Assembly: GCF_018736145.1 (NCBI RefSeq)
Contig: NZ_CP059997.1
Coordinates: 5,455,501-5,519,500, forward strand
From: Amycolatopsis sp. CA-230715
Lineage (GTDB): Bacteria > Actinomycetota > Actinomycetes > Mycobacteriales > Pseudonocardiaceae
DNA length: 64,000 bases
Direction of reading: 5' to 3'
Translations under genes and position numbers: made by a program
The notes under the pieces: model-generated
Seen by the model: the letters and a program-made list of their open reading frames with translations, nothing else
Databases searched by the model: none
Told to the model about the DNA's origin: nothing
In this document: positions 53,801 through 64,000 of the stretch, one piece after another
Layout of the letters: each line of letters begins with the position of its first letter
Numbering within the stretch: the first letter of the stretch is position 1

Positions 53801-56800
53801 TCGGTGGCTCGGGTGTTGGAGATCGGGGTGGGGTCGGGGTTGTTGTTGGCGGAGGTGGCGCCGGGGTGTGTGGAGTATTGGGGGACGGATTTTTCGGGTG
53901 CGGTGATCGAGCGGTTGCGGGGGCAGGTGGCGGAACGGTCGTGGGGCGACCGGGTGGTTTTGCGGCAGCAGGCCGCGGACGAGGCCGAGGGCCTGCCGGT
54001 GGGATTTTTCGATGTGGTGGTGGTGAATTCGGTGGTGCAGTACTTCCCGGATGCGGGGTATTTGGGCCGGGTGCTGGAGTTGGCGTGGGAGCGGTTGGCG
54101 CCCGGTGGACGGATTGTGGTGGGGGATGTGCGGAATCGGGGAACGTTGCGGGCGTTCCGGTCCGCGGTGCACCGCGCCCGGCATCCGCAGGATGGCCCGG
54201 AGGCGGTGGCCGCGGCGGTGGAGCGCGCGGTGTTGCTGGAGAAGGAGCTGGTGATCGATCCCGGTTTCTTCACCGCATGGGCCAAAGGCCGGGGCGCGGT
54301 CGAGGTGCGGTTGAAAAACGGCGCCTACCACAATGAGCTGACCCGGCACCGTTACGAAGTCACCATCCACAAAGCACAATCCGATGTGCTCGACGTATCC
54401 GACCTACCCCGGCTGGTGTGGGGTAAGGACGTGCGCACTCTCGACGAGATCGAGAGCGGGCTCGTGCGGATCACCGGAATCCCGAACGCCCGGCTGGCCA
54501 CCGAAACCGGAACCGATACCGGCATCGACCCGGAGACCATTCGCACCTGGGCGGAATCCCAAGGCATCGAAGCAGTGCAGACGTGGAATGCGGACGATCC
54601 CCATTCCTTCGACGCGATCTTGCTGCCGGAGCGCCACGACGCGTTGACCGGTGTCTACATCGGACATGACGCCCGCACGACCATGCCCGCTGGCGCCCGT
54701 GTGGCGAGCAGGTTGCCGTCAGAACTGCGGGCGCGGGTGGCCGAGCGGTTGCCGGAGTACATGGTGCCGTCGGCGTTTGTGGTGGTGGATCGGTTGCCGT
54801 TGACGGTGAATGGGAAGTTGGATCGGGCTGGGTTGCCGGTGCCGGATCAGGTGTCGGGTGAGGGGCGTGTGGCTCGGACCGCGCGGGAGGAGGTGTTGTG
54901 TGGTCTGTTCGCGGAGGTGTTGGGGGTGGGTGTGGTCAGTATTGATGATGGGTTTTTCGAGTTGGGTGGGCATTCGCTGCTGGCGACGCGGTTGGTGAGC
55001 CGGATTCGTGCGGTGCTGGAGGTCGAGGTGCCGGTGCGGGCGGTGTTCGAGGCGCCGACGGTGGCGGAGTTGGCGGCGGTGGTCGAGTCGGATTCGGGGA
55101 CGGTGCGGCCGAAACTGGTGCCGATGCCACGGCCGGAGGTGGTGCCGGTGTCGTTCGCGCAACAGCGGTTGTGGTTCCTGCAAAAACTAGGTGGCCTGTC
55201 AGCGACCTACAACATGCCGCTCGTGCTCCGATTGACCGGCGAACTCGACACCGACGCACTGCGCGCCGCGTTGTCCGATGTGATCGTGCGGCACGAATCC
55301 CTGCGCACCCTACTCGACGAACACGACGGAGAACCCTTCCAGCACATCCTCACCCCCGACGACATCGAACTTCCCTGGAAACACCAGGACTACAGCGACA
55401 CCGCACTGACCAACACCGTCCGACACCCCTTCAACCTCGCCACCGAAATACCGGTCCGAGGCACCCTGCTCCGCATCAGCGACGACGAACACATACTCGC
55501 CGTAGTGCTACACCACATCGCGGCGGACGGCTGGTCGCTCGGACCGCTCGCACGGGACCTGGTGACCGCGTACCGGTGCCGGGCGGAGGGGCGCCTGCCC
55601 GACTGGTCGCCGTTGCCGGTGCAGTACGCGGACTACACCCTGTGGCAGCGGGAACTCCTCGGCGACCGCGAGGATCCGCAGAGCACGTACCGCCGTCAGC
55701 TCGCGCACTGGGAGTCCGCATTGGACGGTCTGCCGGAGGCGCTCGAATTCCCGACTGACCGGCCTCGCCCACCCGTGTCGTCCTACGAGGGAGATGTCGC
55801 CAGGTTCGAGTGGGATGCGGAATTGCACGCGTCGATCGGGGAACTGGCGCGGTCGAGTGGTGCGACGGTGTCGATGGTGTTGCAGGCCGGGCTGGCTGTC
55901 CTGCTGACCCGGCTCGGCGCGGGAACAGATGTCCCGATCGGATCGCCGATCGCCGGTCGCACCGACGAGGCGCTCGACGACTTGATCGGGTTCTTCGTCA
56001 ACACCTGGGTGTTGCGCGCGGACACTTCCGGCGACCCGAGCTTCGCTGATCTGCTGGGACGGGTGCGCGAATCCAGCCTTGCCGCATACGAGCACCAGGA
56101 CATTCCGTTCGAGAACCTGGTGGAGGTGCTGAACCCGGCGCGATCGATGGCGCACCACCCGCTGTTCCAGGTCTCACTCGGTTTGCAGAACGATGCGCGG
56201 TCCCAGTTCGAGCTACCGGGCCTGCGGGTTCGTCGGGAATCGGTGCCCACCGGTACCTCCCGGTTCGACCTCGCGCTGTCCCTGCGCGAACAGCACACCG
56301 AGGACGGTGCCGTGGCCGGGCTCGCGGGTATGGCCGAGTTCGCCACGGATCTCTTCGAAGCAGCGACCGTCCACAAGCTCCTGGACCGCTGGCAAGGCCT
56401 GCTTCGCCAGCTCGTCGCCGACCCCGGGGCCCCGATCAGCCGCGCCGAAATCCTCATTCCCGGTGAGGTGGCCCGGCTCGAGACCTGGGGGCGGGGCGAT
56501 CGGTCCGACGCCTGCACCGTGCAGACCCTGCCGGGGTTGTTCGGGCGTCAGGTGGGGAGTTCCCCGGATGCGGTGGCGTTGGTGTGTGGTGGTGAGTCGT
56601 GGACCTTTGCCGAGTTGGATGTGTGGTCGGGTCGGATCGCGGGGTATTTGGTTGAGCGTGGTGTTGGTCCTGGTGGTCGGGTTGGGTTGATGGTGGGGCG
56701 GTCGGCGTTTGTGGTGGCGGCGATGGTGGGGGTCGCCAAAGCGGGTGCGGCGTATGTGCCGGTGGATCCCGGTTTCCCGGCTGAACGTGTGGAGTTCATG

Positions 56801-59800
56801 CTGGGTGATGCCGCTCCGGTGGTGGTGCTGGATGGTGAGGTGGACGTAGCGGGGTACTCCCCGGTTAGTGTGCCGGTGGCGCCGGAGTGGGCGGCGTATG
56901 TGTTGTATACGTCGGGGTCGACGGGTCGGCCGAAGGGTGTGGAGGTCACGCACGCCAATCTGGTGAGCTTCCTGCAGAGCATGAAGTCCATTGTGGGTAT
57001 TGGTTCGGGGTCGCGGTTGTTGGCGACGACGACGGTCGGGTTCGATATTGCCGGGTTAGAGTTGTTCCTGCCGTTGGTGACCGGTGCCGCGGTGGTGCTG
57101 GCGGAAGCGAAGGTCGCACGGGATCCCCGTGAGGTTCTGCGCCTGATCCGAGAGCAGCGGGTCTCGGCGATGCAGGCGACGCCGAGTCTGTGGGCGGGCG
57201 TGGTCGCCAAAGCCGATACCGAACTGTCCAATGTGGACGTTCTTGTGGGTGGTGAAGCGCTGCCGGACAAGCTTGCTGCCGAGTTGGTGGGTTTGGCGCG
57301 GTCGGTGACCAATCTGTACGGGCCGACGGAGACCACGATCTGGTCCACTGTCGCTCGGCTGGACAGGTCGGGTGTGTCGATCGGGCGCCCGTTGGACAAC
57401 ACGCGGGTGTTCGTGCTCGATGGTGGCCTGCGGCTTGTGCCGCCGGGTGTGGTGGGTGAGCTGTACATCGCGGGCGAGGGCGTGACACGCGGATACGTGA
57501 ACCGGGCGGGGCTGACCGCGGAGCGGTTTGTGGCGTCGCCGTTCACCAGCGGTGGGCGGATGTATCGCACGGGGGATTTGGTGCGGTGGTCTGCTGGTGG
57601 GGTGTTGGACTTTGTGGGGCGTGCGGATGATCAGGTGAAGCTGCGCGGGTTCCGGATCGAACTCGGCGAGATCGAAACCATCCTCCGTGAAATCGAGGGC
57701 GTGGCGGCTGCGGTCGCCATGGTCCGTGAAGACCAGCCAGGCGACCGACGCCTGGTCGCCTACGTCGTGTCCGAAATAGACGACAAGACACTCTCTACCG
57801 CCATCGCGTCGCGGCTGCCGGAGTACATGGTGCCGTCAGCCTTCGTACACCTGGACAGCGTGCCGCTGACTGCCAACGGCAAAGTACACCGCGCCGCACT
57901 CCCCGCACCCGAATACACAAGCGTCGAAGGCAGGGCACCGAGGACCGCACGCGAAGAAGTCCTATGTGGACTTTTTGCCGAGGTGCTGGGGGTTCCTTCG
58001 GTGGGTGTGGACGATGGGTTCTTCGCGCTGGGTGGTCATTCCCTGCTCGCGACCAGGCTGGTCAGCCGGATCAGGGCTGTGTTGGGTGTCGAGGTTCCGG
58101 TGCGTGCGATCTTCGAAGCGCCCAGCGTCGCCGAACTGGCCGGGCGGCTCGACACCGATCAGCAAGCACGCCCACGCCTGGCGCCAGTGGCACGATCCGG
58201 GGTACTCCCCGTTTCCCACGCGCAGCAACGACTCTGGTTCCTCCACAAGCTCGAAGGGCCCTCAGCCACCCACAACATGCCACTCGTGTTGCGGTTGTCG
58301 GGGCAGGTCGATGCCGACGCGGTCCACGCCGCGCTCGTCGACGTCGTGACCCGGCACGAATCACTGCGTACCGTGTTCGAGGAGCGGGACGGCCAGCCGT
58401 ACCAACGGATCCTCGACCCAGGCGAAACGACGGTGCCGTGGCAGCGGCGCCATATTGGCTCGGGCGCCTTCGACGACGCGGTGCACGAGGCCGTGCGCCA
58501 CCCGTTCGACCTCGCCGCGGAACTCCCCGTGCGTGGTTCGCTCTTCCACGGCGACGCCGACGAGCACGTACTGGTCGTGGTGCTGCACCACATCGCGGGC
58601 GACGGCTGGTCGGTTGGCCCGCTCGCGAGGGACCTCGTCGAGGCCTACCGGGCGCGGTCCACCGGCACCGAACCGGGGTGGTCCCCACTTCCTGTGCAGT
58701 ACGCGGATTACACGCTGTGGCAACGAGATCTCCTCGGTGACCGCGACGACGACAAGAGCAGGTACGCCGGGCAGCTCGCCTACTGGAAGTCCGAACTGGA
58801 CGGTGTGCCGGAGGCGCTCGACCTGCCCGCCGACCGGCTTCGCCCGGCGGTGGCTTCCTACGCGGGGAAGATGATCCGGTTCACCTGGGACGCGGACTTC
58901 CACACGATGGTCACCGCCGCGGCACGGGCGAACGGTGCCACGGTGTCGATGGTCCTGCAGGCGGGGCTGGCGGTGCTGCTGACCCGGCTCGGCGCCGGAA
59001 CGGACGTGCCGATCGGTTCGCCGATCGCGGGCCGGACCGACGAGGCACTGGACGAGCTGGTCGGGTTCTTCGTGAACACCTGGGTCCTCCGGGCGGACAC
59101 CTCCGGTGACCCGAGCTTCGGTGAGCTGCTCGCGAAGGTGCGGGAGTCGAGCCTCGCCGCGTACGAGCACCAGGACATCCCGTTCGAGAACCTGGTGGAG
59201 GTGCTGAACCCGGCTCGCTCGATGGCGCACCACCCGTTGTTCCAGGTGTCGATGGCACTGCAGAACAACACCCGCCCGAGCTTCGACCTGCCGGGGCTGA
59301 AGGTGCGCCCCGAGCTGGTTTCGACGGGCACGGCCCGGCTGGACCTGTTCCTGTCCCTCACCGAGCGGTTCGACGATCGCGCGCCCGCGGGGTTCGCGGG
59401 AATGGCCGAGTTCGCGACCGACCTGTTCGACACGGCGACCGTCGAGGCGCTGCTCGAACGATGGCAGCGGCTGCTGACCGGGTTGATCGCCGAACCGGGC
59501 GCCCCGATCAGTCGCGTCGACGTCCTCGCGCCCGCGGAACGGGAAAGGCTCCTCGGCTGGGGCAGCGGCAGCAGGGACCGCGCGCCGAGCGGCACGCTCC
59601 CCGGTCTGTTCGCGGACCGGGTGGCGCGGAACCCGCGGGCCACCGCGCTGGTCTTCGACGAGCGATCGTGGTCGTACGCCGAGCTGGACGCGTGGTCGAA
59701 CCGCATCGCGCGGACCCTCGTCGAACGCGGTGCCGGGCCGGAGCGACGGGTGGCGCTGGTTCTGGAAAGGTCCCCGCTACTGGTCGCGGCGATCCTCGGG

Positions 59801-62407
59801 GTGCTGAAGGCAGGCGCCGCGTACGTCCCGGTGGATCCCGGCTTTCCCGCGGACCGCATCGAGTACATCCTTTCCGACGCCCGTCCCGCCGTCGTCGTCG
59901 ACGGGACGTGGGCGGCGGACGAGGGCACCGCTGCCACCGGCCCGCAGGTGCCGCTGCGGCCGGACAACGCGGCATACGTGCTGTACACCTCCGGGTCGAC
60001 CGGCCGTCCGAAGGGCGTCGAGGTCGCGCACGGCAACGTGGTCAGCTTCCTGTCTAGCGTGGCGTCCGCTTTGGACTTCCGAGCGGATTCCCGGCTGCTG
60101 GCGACCACCACGATCAGCTTCGACATCGCCGGTCTCGAACTGTTCCTCCCGCTGGTCACCGGCGCCGCGGTGGTGCTGGCGGGTGACAAGACGACCCGTG
60201 ATCCCGGTGAGGTCCTGCGGCTGGCCCGTGAGCAGCGGGTATCGGTGATGCAGGCGACGCCGAGCCTGTGGGCGGGCGTGGCCGCCGAGCCGGCACCCGA
60301 ACTGTCCTCAGTGGACATCCTGGTCGGTGGTGAGCCGCTGCCCGCGGAACTCGCCGCGACCCTGCGCGAGCGCGGGAGATCGGTCACCAACCTGTACGGG
60401 CCGACGGAGACCACGATCTGGTCCACGTTCGCCGAGCTGGACGGGACCGGTGTCCCGATCGGAAAGCCGCTGGAGAACACCGAGGTGTTCGTTTTGGACG
60501 GTGCACTCCAGCTCGTCCCGCAGGGTGCCGTCGGTGAGCTGTACATCGCGGGCGATGGCGTGACGCGAGGCTACGTCGGCCGCCCGGGGCTGACCGCGGA
60601 GCGGTTCGTCGCCCGGCCTTACGGCCGGGGCCGCATGTACCGCACGGGCGACCTGGTGCGGTGGAACACCCGTGGCCAGCTCGAATTCGTCGGCCGCGCC
60701 GACGATCAGGTGAAGCTGCGCGGGTTCCGGATCGAACTGGGCGAGGTCGAGGCCGTGCTGCGTGAGCAGGACGGGGTCTCGGCCGCCGCGGCGATGGTCA
60801 GGGAGGACCAGCCGGGCGACCGCAGGCTCGTCGCCTACGTGGTGCCCGCTGGCGCCACGGCTTCGGAGAGCGAGATCGACGAGCAAGTTGGTGCCTGGCA
60901 ACAGATCTACGACGCGATGTACCAGGAGGCGACACCCGCGAAACTGGGTGACGACTTCGGGATCTGGACCTCGGCCTACGACGGCGACCCGATCTCGATG
61001 ACCGAAATGCGCGACTGGCGCGCGGCGGCCGTGGCCAGGGTCGCGGGCGCCGGGAGGGTTCTGGAGATCGGGGTCGGCTCGGGTCTGCTGCTGGCCGAGC
61101 TCGCGCCGCACTGCACCGAATACTGGGGAACCGACTTCTCGAAGTCGGTGCTCGACCGGTTGGGCGAGCAGGTACGCACCGAAGCGTGGGGCGACCGGGT
61201 CGTGCTGCGGCACCAGCCGGCGGACGACGCGTCCGGTCTCCCGGAAGGGACCTTCGACGCCGTGGTGCTGAACTCGGTGGTCCAGTACTTCCCGGACGCG
61301 GCCTACCTCGGTCGGGTGCTCGACCTCGCGTGGCGCCTGCTCGCCCCCGGCGGCCGGATCGTGATCGGTGACGTCCGCAATCTCGCCACCCTGCGCGCGT
61401 TCCGGGCCGCGGTCCACCACGCACAGCGACCCGAGGATGCGCCCGCCGCCGTCGACGCCGCTGTGGACCGTGCCGTGCTGCTGGAGAAGGAACTGCTCGT
61501 CGACCCCGGGTACTTCGCCGAGTGGGCGGGCGGTCGCGGCGCGGTGGACGTCCGGTTGAAGGAAGGCGCGCATCACAACGAACTGACCCGGCATCGCTAC
61601 GAGGTCACCGTCCACAAAGGTGGTGACGCACTCGACCTGTCCGCCGCACCGAAACTCGGCTGGGGTGTCGAGATCGACGACTTGGACGCGATCGGGTCCA
61701 CAGTCGACGGTCCGGTGCGGATCACCGGAATCCCGAACGCGCGCCTGAAGAGCGAAGCGGGTGTCGGCGGTGGAGTGGATCCGGAAACCGTTCGCTTGTG
61801 GGGTGCGGAGAGGGCTCTCGACGTGGTGTGCACCTGGTCGGCGGACGCGCCCGGTGCCTTCGACGCGGTGCTGCTGCCCACCTCGCGATCACCGCTGACC
61901 GGCGTCTACATCGGACGGAGCGGCGGCACGAACGCGCCGTCCGACGGTCGCAGGACGGACAAGCTGCCGTCGGTTCTGCGCGACCGGGTCGCGGGACGGC
62001 TGCCGGAGTACATGGTGCCCTCCGCCGTCGTGGTGCTCGACCGGCTGCCGCTCACCGCGAACGGAAAGCTGAACCGGGCCGTCCTGCCCGCGCCGGAATA
62101 CACGGGAACCAAGGGCAGGGCACCACGGAACGAGCGCGAGGAAGTCCTCTGCGGGCTGTTCGCGGAGGTCCTAGCCGTGCCCGCGGTGACCATCGACGAC
62201 GGGTTCTTCGCCCTCGGCGGTCATTCGCTGCTGGCGACCCGGTTGGTGAGCCGCGTCCGCACCGCGCTCGGCGCCGAACTTCCGGTGCGGGCGGTGTTCG
62301 AGGCCCCGACGGTGGCCGAGCTGGCAGGGCGGCTCGGCGAGAAGAAGCAGAAAGCCCGTCCCAAGCTGCGGCCGATGCGCCGCCCCGCCGGTGGGAAGAC
62401 GAGTTGA
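47900..62407 (+). CDS. Four-module non-ribosomal peptide synthetase, C-A-T / C-A(MT)-T / C-A-T / C-A(MT)-T
   Basis: A 4835-residue cytoplasmic megasynthetase. Module 1 (47.9-50.9 kb): C domain of the EntF-like type (HHLVVDG at about residue 140), A1, T1 ([11 protein letters not shown]). Module 2 (50.95-55.1): C (HHIAADGWS), A2 with a methyltransferase inserted after the A8 motif (VLEIGVGSG at 53813), T2. Module 3 (55.1-58.15): C, A3, T3. Module 4 (58.2-62.35): C, A4 with inserted methyltransferase (VLEIGVGSG at about 61058), T4. Specificity residues read by alignment to GrsA: A1 DASTVAAVC (aromatic, Tyr-type), A2 DVWHFSLVD (Ser), A3 and A4 DILQLGLIW (Gly). Predicted order: aromatic, N-Me-Ser, Gly, sarcosine. 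No E or TE domain; the chain passes to the next protein. Confidence 0.95.
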   Translation: MGASGSYGTFVPLSAAQRGIWYASQVNREELSYNIGLFLDLRRPVDVPVLDSALRVVVSEAECLRSVFAEVGGRPVQRFAEAPEHVLRTVDLSGEAAPAEAAERWLHDRLKVPYDLEKGPVFEFTLLRLSAERSWLFQGYHHLVVDGIGIARINRRLAEVYTALSRGEDAGEPWFGQFSDYLEAEERHRASAEFAETEQWWKSRLADRPAPTYVAGGAKLASAARRKTTVLSGAQFTRIAEVASAAGVPWFRLVATAAAAYVSWVRGDEDVLLSLPVSGRVSESARNLPTVTANVVPVRVSVTRAQSWASLCAAVSAEIAEVMRFQDYRGEEIRRDLVPHPGGPYFGPVLNKLPLSDSFRLGDQEAVLHKVSQSPVDDLSLFFCRLPEGGLRFDSHADADFYGETDLANHHERLVRLLIHLGEAGLDEPVGAALALEAAERDRVLAWGRGDQPVLGDTLPGLLARQVGISPDAPALVCDGDTWTYAELDAWANRIAHSLVARGVRPGQRVAVELGRSPVLFAAILGVLKAGAAYVPVDPGYPAERIEYMLAVAQPVVVLDAAWADAGLTGEFPTSAPEIEIDPGSTAYVMFTSGSTGRPKGVEVPHRGVGSLAAAQVERFAIEAGSRVLQFASPSFDASVSELATSVAAGATLVLGSASAGGELAALLRDERISHVTLPPSVLSTMDDSEALPELRTLVVAGEAAPAELVARWAPGRRVINAYGPTESTVCAAMSEPLTGAGTTVPIGRPIAGARVFVLDAALRPVPPNVVGELYVSGPQLARGYVGRPGLTAERFVANPFGDGRLYRTGDLVRWDAEGRLVFVGRADDQVKVRGFRIELGEIEAVLRAQDGVSAATVIVREDRPGDRRLVAYAVGPADPTELRSAAAERLPGYLVPSAVVPLDRLPLTANGKLDRAALPAPEYAAGPGRAPRTTREEVLCGLFADVLGAGAVTVDDGFFALGGHSLLATRLVSGIRAALGVELPVRAVFEAPTVAELGAWIDAGTPDARPRLVAADRPERVPVSFAQQRLWFLHRLEGPSATYNMPLVLRLTGELDVEALRVALHDVVARHESLRTVFEERDGQPYQRVLDSVPVPWDFRTVDAAELDDALAGAARHLFDLAAEVPVRGSLFRTGPADHVLTVVLHHIAADGWSLGPLARDLVTAYEARSTGTEPGWSPLPVQYADYTRWQREVLGDREDPDSRYAKQLAYWQSHLDGLPDVLDLPSDRPRPAVASYAGDLVRFTWDADLHAAITSRAREHGATVSMVLQAGLATLLTKLGAGTDVPIGSPIAGRTDDALDELVGFFVNSWVLRADTSGDPDFGALLTRIRDTGLAAYDHQDLPFEHLVEALNPVRSMAHHPLYQVWLALQNNLQPSFDLPGLRVELDKVSTGTARFDLLFSLTERFDDGAPDGITGVVEYATDLFDAGTVELLLDRWQRLLRLLLADPAAPIGTAAVLTPAEREQVLTGWNRTEHPVPATTVPALVARTRPSDTAVVFEGTALTYAELDSWANRLAHRLADRGVRPGDIVAVSLPRSLELVVALLAVLRAGAAYLPVDPDYPAERVEFMLADAAPSAVLADPAEVRDVDGYPEHAPEITILPDQAAYVIYTSGSTGRPKGVVTSHRSAVNRLLWMVEEYGFSARDRVLQKTPSSFDVSVWEFFGTLAAGATLVVAKPDGHRDPAYLADLISTQGITTVHFVPSMLETFLAEPSVAECTSLRQVFCSGEALPASLANRLHDTLDVELHNLYGPTEAAVDVTHWRSSPGVDVVPIGRPVWNTRVYVLDAALRPVAPGVLGELYLGGVQLARGYLGRPGLTAERFVANPFGGGRLYRTGDVVRWNSRGELVFGGRADDQVKLRGFRIELGEIEAVLRERDEVSQAAVVIREDRPGDRRLVGYVVAGVGVGVGDVVEQVDEWRGVYEEMYSGGGVLGEDFTGWVSSYSGEPIGLGEMRLWRAAAVERVGSVARVLEIGVGSGLLLAEVAPGCVEYWGTDFSGAVIERLRGQVAERSWGDRVVLRQQAADEAEGLPVGFFDVVVVNSVVQYFPDAGYLGRVLELAWERLAPGGRIVVGDVRNRGTLRAFRSAVHRARHPQDGPEAVAAAVERAVLLEKELVIDPGFFTAWAKGRGAVEVRLKNGAYHNELTRHRYEVTIHKAQSDVLDVSDLPRLVWGKDVRTLDEIESGLVRITGIPNARLATETGTDTGIDPETIRTWAESQGIEAVQTWNADDPHSFDAILLPERHDALTGVYIGHDARTTMPAGARVASRLPSELRARVAERLPEYMVPSAFVVVDRLPLTVNGKLDRAGLPVPDQVSGEGRVARTAREEVLCGLFAEVLGVGVVSIDDGFFELGGHSLLATRLVSRIRAVLEVEVPVRAVFEAPTVAELAAVVESDSGTVRPKLVPMPRPEVVPVSFAQQRLWFLQKLGGLSATYNMPLVLRLTGELDTDALRAALSDVIVRHESLRTLLDEHDGEPFQHILTPDDIELPWKHQDYSDTALTNTVRHPFNLATEIPVRGTLLRISDDEHILAVVLHHIAADGWSLGPLARDLVTAYRCRAEGRLPDWSPLPVQYADYTLWQRELLGDREDPQSTYRRQLAHWESALDGLPEALEFPTDRPRPPVSSYEGDVARFEWDAELHASIGELARSSGATVSMVLQAGLAVLLTRLGAGTDVPIGSPIAGRTDEALDDLIGFFVNTWVLRADTSGDPSFADLLGRVRESSLAAYEHQDIPFENLVEVLNPARSMAHHPLFQVSLGLQNDARSQFELPGLRVRRESVPTGTSRFDLALSLREQHTEDGAVAGLAGMAEFATDLFEAATVHKLLDRWQGLLRQLVADPGAPISRAEILIPGEVARLETWGRGDRSDACTVQTLPGLFGRQVGSSPDAVALVCGGESWTFAELDVWSGRIAGYLVERGVGPGGRVGLMVGRSAFVVAAMVGVAKAGAAYVPVDPGFPAERVEFMLGDAAPVVVLDGEVDVAGYSPVSVPVAPEWAAYVLYTSGSTGRPKGVEVTHANLVSFLQSMKSIVGIGSGSRLLATTTVGFDIAGLELFLPLVTGAAVVLAEAKVARDPREVLRLIREQRVSAMQATPSLWAGVVAKADTELSNVDVLVGGEALPDKLAAELVGLARSVTNLYGPTETTIWSTVARLDRSGVSIGRPLDNTRVFVLDGGLRLVPPGVVGELYIAGEGVTRGYVNRAGLTAERFVASPFTSGGRMYRTGDLVRWSAGGVLDFVGRADDQVKLRGFRIELGEIETILREIEGVAAAVAMVREDQPGDRRLVAYVVSEIDDKTLSTAIASRLPEYMVPSAFVHLDSVPLTANGKVHRAALPAPEYTSVEGRAPRTAREEVLCGLFAEVLGVPSVGVDDGFFALGGHSLLATRLVSRIRAVLGVEVPVRAIFEAPSVAELAGRLDTDQQARPRLAPVARSGVLPVSHAQQRLWFLHKLEGPSATHNMPLVLRLSGQVDADAVHAALVDVVTRHESLRTVFEERDGQPYQRILDPGETTVPWQRRHIGSGAFDDAVHEAVRHPFDLAAELPVRGSLFHGDADEHVLVVVLHHIAGDGWSVGPLARDLVEAYRARSTGTEPGWSPLPVQYADYTLWQRDLLGDRDDDKSRYAGQLAYWKSELDGVPEALDLPADRLRPAVASYAGKMIRFTWDADFHTMVTAAARANGATVSMVLQAGLAVLLTRLGAGTDVPIGSPIAGRTDEALDELVGFFVNTWVLRADTSGDPSFGELLAKVRESSLAAYEHQDIPFENLVEVLNPARSMAHHPLFQVSMALQNNTRPSFDLPGLKVRPELVSTGTARLDLFLSLTERFDDRAPAGFAGMAEFATDLFDTATVEALLERWQRLLTGLIAEPGAPISRVDVLAPAERERLLGWGSGSRDRAPSGTLPGLFADRVARNPRATALVFDERSWSYAELDAWSNRIARTLVERGAGPERRVALVLERSPLLVAAILGVLKAGAAYVPVDPGFPADRIEYILSDARPAVVVDGTWAADEGTAATGPQVPLRPDNAAYVLYTSGSTGRPKGVEVAHGNVVSFLSSVASALDFRADSRLLATTTISFDIAGLELFLPLVTGAAVVLAGDKTTRDPGEVLRLAREQRVSVMQATPSLWAGVAAEPAPELSSVDILVGGEPLPAELAATLRERGRSVTNLYGPTETTIWSTFAELDGTGVPIGKPLENTEVFVLDGALQLVPQGAVGELYIAGDGVTRGYVGRPGLTAERFVARPYGRGRMYRTGDLVRWNTRGQLEFVGRADDQVKLRGFRIELGEVEAVLREQDGVSAAAAMVREDQPGDRRLVAYVVPAGATASESEIDEQVGAWQQIYDAMYQEATPAKLGDDFGIWTSAYDGDPISMTEMRDWRAAAVARVAGAGRVLEIGVGSGLLLAELAPHCTEYWGTDFSKSVLDRLGEQVRTEAWGDRVVLRHQPADDASGLPEGTFDAVVLNSVVQYFPDAAYLGRVLDLAWRLLAPGGRIVIGDVRNLATLRAFRAAVHHAQRPEDAPAAVDAAVDRAVLLEKELLVDPGYFAEWAGGRGAVDVRLKEGAHHNELTRHRYEVTVHKGGDALDLSAAPKLGWGVEIDDLDAIGSTVDGPVRITGIPNARLKSEAGVGGGVDPETVRLWGAERALDVVCTWSADAPGAFDAVLLPTSRSPLTGVYIGRSGGTNAPSDGRRTDKLPSVLRDRVAGRLPEYMVPSAVVVLDRLPLTANGKLNRAVLPAPEYTGTKGRAPRNEREEVLCGLFAEVLAVPAVTIDDGFFALGGHSLLATRLVSRVRTALGAELPVRAVFEAPTVAELAGRLGEKKQKARPKLRPMRRPAGGKTS
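56531..56705 (+). repeat. 175-bp sequence identical to start of A5 domain
   Basis: This stretch at the beginning of the A3 domain ([20 protein letters not shown] onward) is base-for-base identical to 63826-64000 at the beginning of the A5 domain, 7295 bases downstream. The identity ends only at the window edge. Flanking sequence immediately upstream differs (CAGACCCTG against GACACGCTC), so the left boundary is sharp. Such identity at synonymous sites between paralogous domains indicates recent duplication or gene conversion. Confidence 0.95.
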
Positions 62408-64000
62408 TGAGTGAAAAGGGTGACCAGATGATCCCGGCGTCGTTCGCGCAGCAGCGCCTGTGGTTCCTCCACCGGCTCGACGGGCTGTCGGCGACCTACA
62501 CCATGCCGCTGGTGTTGCGCCTCAGCGGAAAACTCGACGCACAGGCGCTGCGTGACGCGCTCGGTGACGTGGTGGTGCGGCACGAGTCGCTGCGCACGGT
62601 GTTCGAAGAGCACGACGGTGAGCCGTATCAGCGGGTGCTCGACGCGGACGAAGCACGAGTGCCGTGGCGGGAAAAACAGGTCGGCGAGGAGGAACTGCCG
62701 GACGCGCTGTCCGAAGTGGTCCGTGAACCGTTCGACCTCGCAACCGAGATCCCGATCCGGGGCCGCCTGTTCGAGACCGCGCCCGCCGAACACGTGCTCG
62801 TGGTGGTGCTGCACCACATCGCGGCGGATGGCTGGTCGTTCGCGCCACTGGCACGGGACCTGGTGACCGCGTACGAGGCCAGGCTAACCGGGGAGGTCCC
62901 CGAATGGGAGCCCCTCCCGGTGCAGTATGCCGACTATTCGCTGTGGCAGCGAGAACTCCTCGGCGAGCGAGACGACCCGGAAAGCGTCTACGCCACCCAG
63001 CTCGCCTACTGGCGCGACCAGCTCGCCGACCTGCCCGAGGCGCTCGACCTGCCCACGGACCGGCCGCGTCCCGCCGTCGCGTCCTATTCCGGTGACATCG
63101 CGCGGTTCGACTGGGACGCCGAGCTGCACGCGTCGATCGCCGAGTTGGCGCGGTCGAGTGGTGCGACGGTGTCGATGGTGCTGCAGGCGGGGTTGGCTGT
63201 CCTGTTGACCCGGCTCGGTGCGGGTACCGACGTCCCGATCGGATCGCCGATCGCCGGGCGCACCGACGAGGCGCTCGACGATCTCATCGGTCTCTTCCTC
63301 AACACCTGGGTGCTGCGCGCGGACACCTCGGGCGACCCGACGTTCGCCGAACTGCTCTCGAGGGTGCGGGAAGCGAGCCTCGCCGCATACGACCACCAGG
63401 ACCTCCCGTTCGAGAACCTGGTGGAGGTGCTGAACCCGGCGCGGTCGATGGCGCACCACCCGCTGTTCCAGGTGTCGCTCGCGCTGCAGAACAACGCCGA
63501 GCCGGCGTTCGATCTGCCCGGCCTGCTGGTCCGTCCGGAGCCGATGTCGACCGGGACCGCGCGGTTCGACCTGTTCCTGTCGCTCCGGGAGCGGTACGAC
63601 CGGGCCGGGGTGCCCGCGGGGATCGCGGGGGTGGCCGAGTTCGCCACGGACCTGTTCGACACGGGCACCGTGCAGGTCCTGCTGGAGCGGTGGAGCGGTC
63701 TCCTGCGGCAGTTGGTCGCCCGCGCGGACGCGCGCATCGGTGACGCCGACATCCTGATCGGGTCCGAGCGCGATCGGCTGCTGTCCTGGAGCGGCACCGA
63801 TGCCACCGCCACCGCGGACACGCTCCCGGGGTTGTTCGGGCGTCAGGTGGGGAGTTCCCCGGATGCGGTGGCGTTGGTGTGTGGTGGTGAGTCGTGGACC
63901 TTTGCCGAGTTGGATGTGTGGTCGGGTCGGATCGCGGGGTATTTGGTTGAGCGTGGTGTTGGTCCTGGTGGTCGGGTTGGGTTGATGGTGGGGCGGTCGG
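62407..64000 (+). CDS. Second NRPS (C-A...), 3' end beyond window
   Basis: The reading frame stays open from ATG 62407 to the window end (531 codons). The start overlaps the stop of the first NRPS gene (TGATG), so translation is coupled. Residues about 8-450 are a condensation domain ([40 protein letters not shown], then [20 protein letters not shown]), with an LCL-like layout because no epimerase precedes it. From about residue 470 an adenylation domain begins ([20 protein letters not shown]). Its specificity region lies outside the window. The short N-terminus (MSEKGDQMI) gives little room for a docking domain. Confidence 0.95.
   Translation, partial: MSEKGDQMIPASFAQQRLWFLHRLDGLSATYTMPLVLRLSGKLDAQALRDALGDVVVRHESLRTVFEEHDGEPYQRVLDADEARVPWREKQVGEEELPDALSEVVREPFDLATEIPIRGRLFETAPAEHVLVVVLHHIAADGWSFAPLARDLVTAYEARLTGEVPEWEPLPVQYADYSLWQRELLGERDDPESVYATQLAYWRDQLADLPEALDLPTDRPRPAVASYSGDIARFDWDAELHASIAELARSSGATVSMVLQAGLAVLLTRLGAGTDVPIGSPIAGRTDEALDDLIGLFLNTWVLRADTSGDPTFAELLSRVREASLAAYDHQDLPFENLVEVLNPARSMAHHPLFQVSLALQNNAEPAFDLPGLLVRPEPMSTGTARFDLFLSLRERYDRAGVPAGIAGVAEFATDLFDTGTVQVLLERWSGLLRQLVARADARIGDADILIGSERDRLLSWSGTDATATADTLPGLFGRQVGSSPDAVALVCGGESWTFAELDVWSGRIAGYLVERGVGPGGRVGLMVGRS
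63826..64000 (+). repeat. Second copy of the 175-bp identical A-domain segment
   Basis: Identical to 56531-56705 and still identical at the window edge, so the true repeat may be longer. It encodes the N-terminal A1-A2 part of the A5 domain. Its T-rich codon use (GTTGAGCGTGGTGTTGGTCC) contrasts with the GC-rich third positions of the adjoining C domain. Confidence 0.95.

Noticed and set aside
49601..54379. A 1592-codon open frame on the minus strand inside the NRPS gene
   Set aside because: It is antisense to conserved C, A and MT domains, rich in Arg/His/Pro with no domain signal, and arises from the GC-rich third positions of the real gene.
50700..62350. Possible epimerisation domains after the NRPS carrier domains
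   Set aside because: Each [10 protein letters not shown] carrier motif is followed within about 60 residues directly by a normal condensation start ([11 protein letters not shown] or similar), leaving no room for an E domain.
1..64000. CRISPR arrays, tRNA or rRNA genes, and insertion-sequence transposases
   Set aside because: Reading through the window I found no regularly spaced short repeats, no tRNA-like cloverleaf with TTCGANNC, no rRNA sequence and no DDE or tyrosine transposase motif. A computed scan could still reveal a missed tRNA.

Overview
The window is high-GC actinobacterial DNA. It carries ESX/type VII secretion accessory genes (EspG, WXG/PPE-like, DUF3558 lipoprotein), two REP13E12-type DUF222/HNH genes, SARP and NB-ARC regulators, many GTG starts, and a giant NRPS. 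Together these point to a Pseudonocardiaceae soil actinomycete, most like Amycolatopsis. That placement is my inference from gene content and codon use; no taxonomic marker gene is present.

Layout. 1-4.9 kb: the 3' part of a YtcJ-like amidohydrolase converges on a four-gene ESX-accessory operon. 5-7.7 kb: GNAT, DtxR/MntR-like regulator, small HTH protein and zinc alcohol dehydrogenase. 7.7-10.8 kb: a divergent GH105/GH28 pair for pectin (rhamnogalacturonan) breakdown around a palindromic operator candidate. 10.8-16.2 kb: PEP-mutase-like enzyme, an SDR plus alpha/beta-hydrolase operon divergent from a MocR regulator, isochorismatase and a GlxA/AraC regulator. 16.1-21.9 kb: a DUF222/HNH gene with a C-terminal frameshift, a structured hairpin repeat, an AfsR-type SARP translationally coupled to a FAD monooxygenase, and a small membrane protein. 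22-29.6 kb: an ECF sigma factor with its DinB-like partner, a sigma-factor-like protein lacking region 2, an SAH riboswitch driving ahcY, a strong terminator and an ABC exporter (ATPase plus FtsX-type permease). 29.7-34.3 kb: a two-component system, the second DUF222/HNH gene with the second hairpin copy, and NmrA/HxlR. 34.3-47.5 kb: acetyltransferases, membrane protein, DUF4186, a serine protease cut short by an in-frame amber codon, small secreted protein, AdhC-type dehydrogenase, two TetR regulators, a PaaK-like ligase, pirin, a GH92 alpha-mannosidase, a gene remnant and an HtrA/PepD-like protease. 47.9-64 kb: the start of an NRPS cluster, with a four-module 4835-residue synthetase followed by a second synthetase that runs off the window.

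The NRPS reads C-A-T / C-A(MT)-T / C-A-T / C-A(MT)-T, then C-A... on the next protein. Specificity residues suggest an aromatic residue (Tyr-type code), N-methyl-serine, glycine, then sarcosine. There is no epimerase and no thioesterase in view, and the first module opens with a condensation domain, so an acyl or carrier-bound starter is expected from elsewhere.

The most unusual signal is a two-hairpin element of about 82 bp found twice (17619-17700 and 32914-32995), each time upstream of a DUF222/HNH gene. The 18-bp perfect stem differs between copies at four positions, and all four are compensated on the other arm, while the 29-nt loop is nearly invariant. A second hairpin with a GNA triloop follows directly. 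This is strong evidence for selection on structure and may mark an undescribed mobile or nuclease-associated element.
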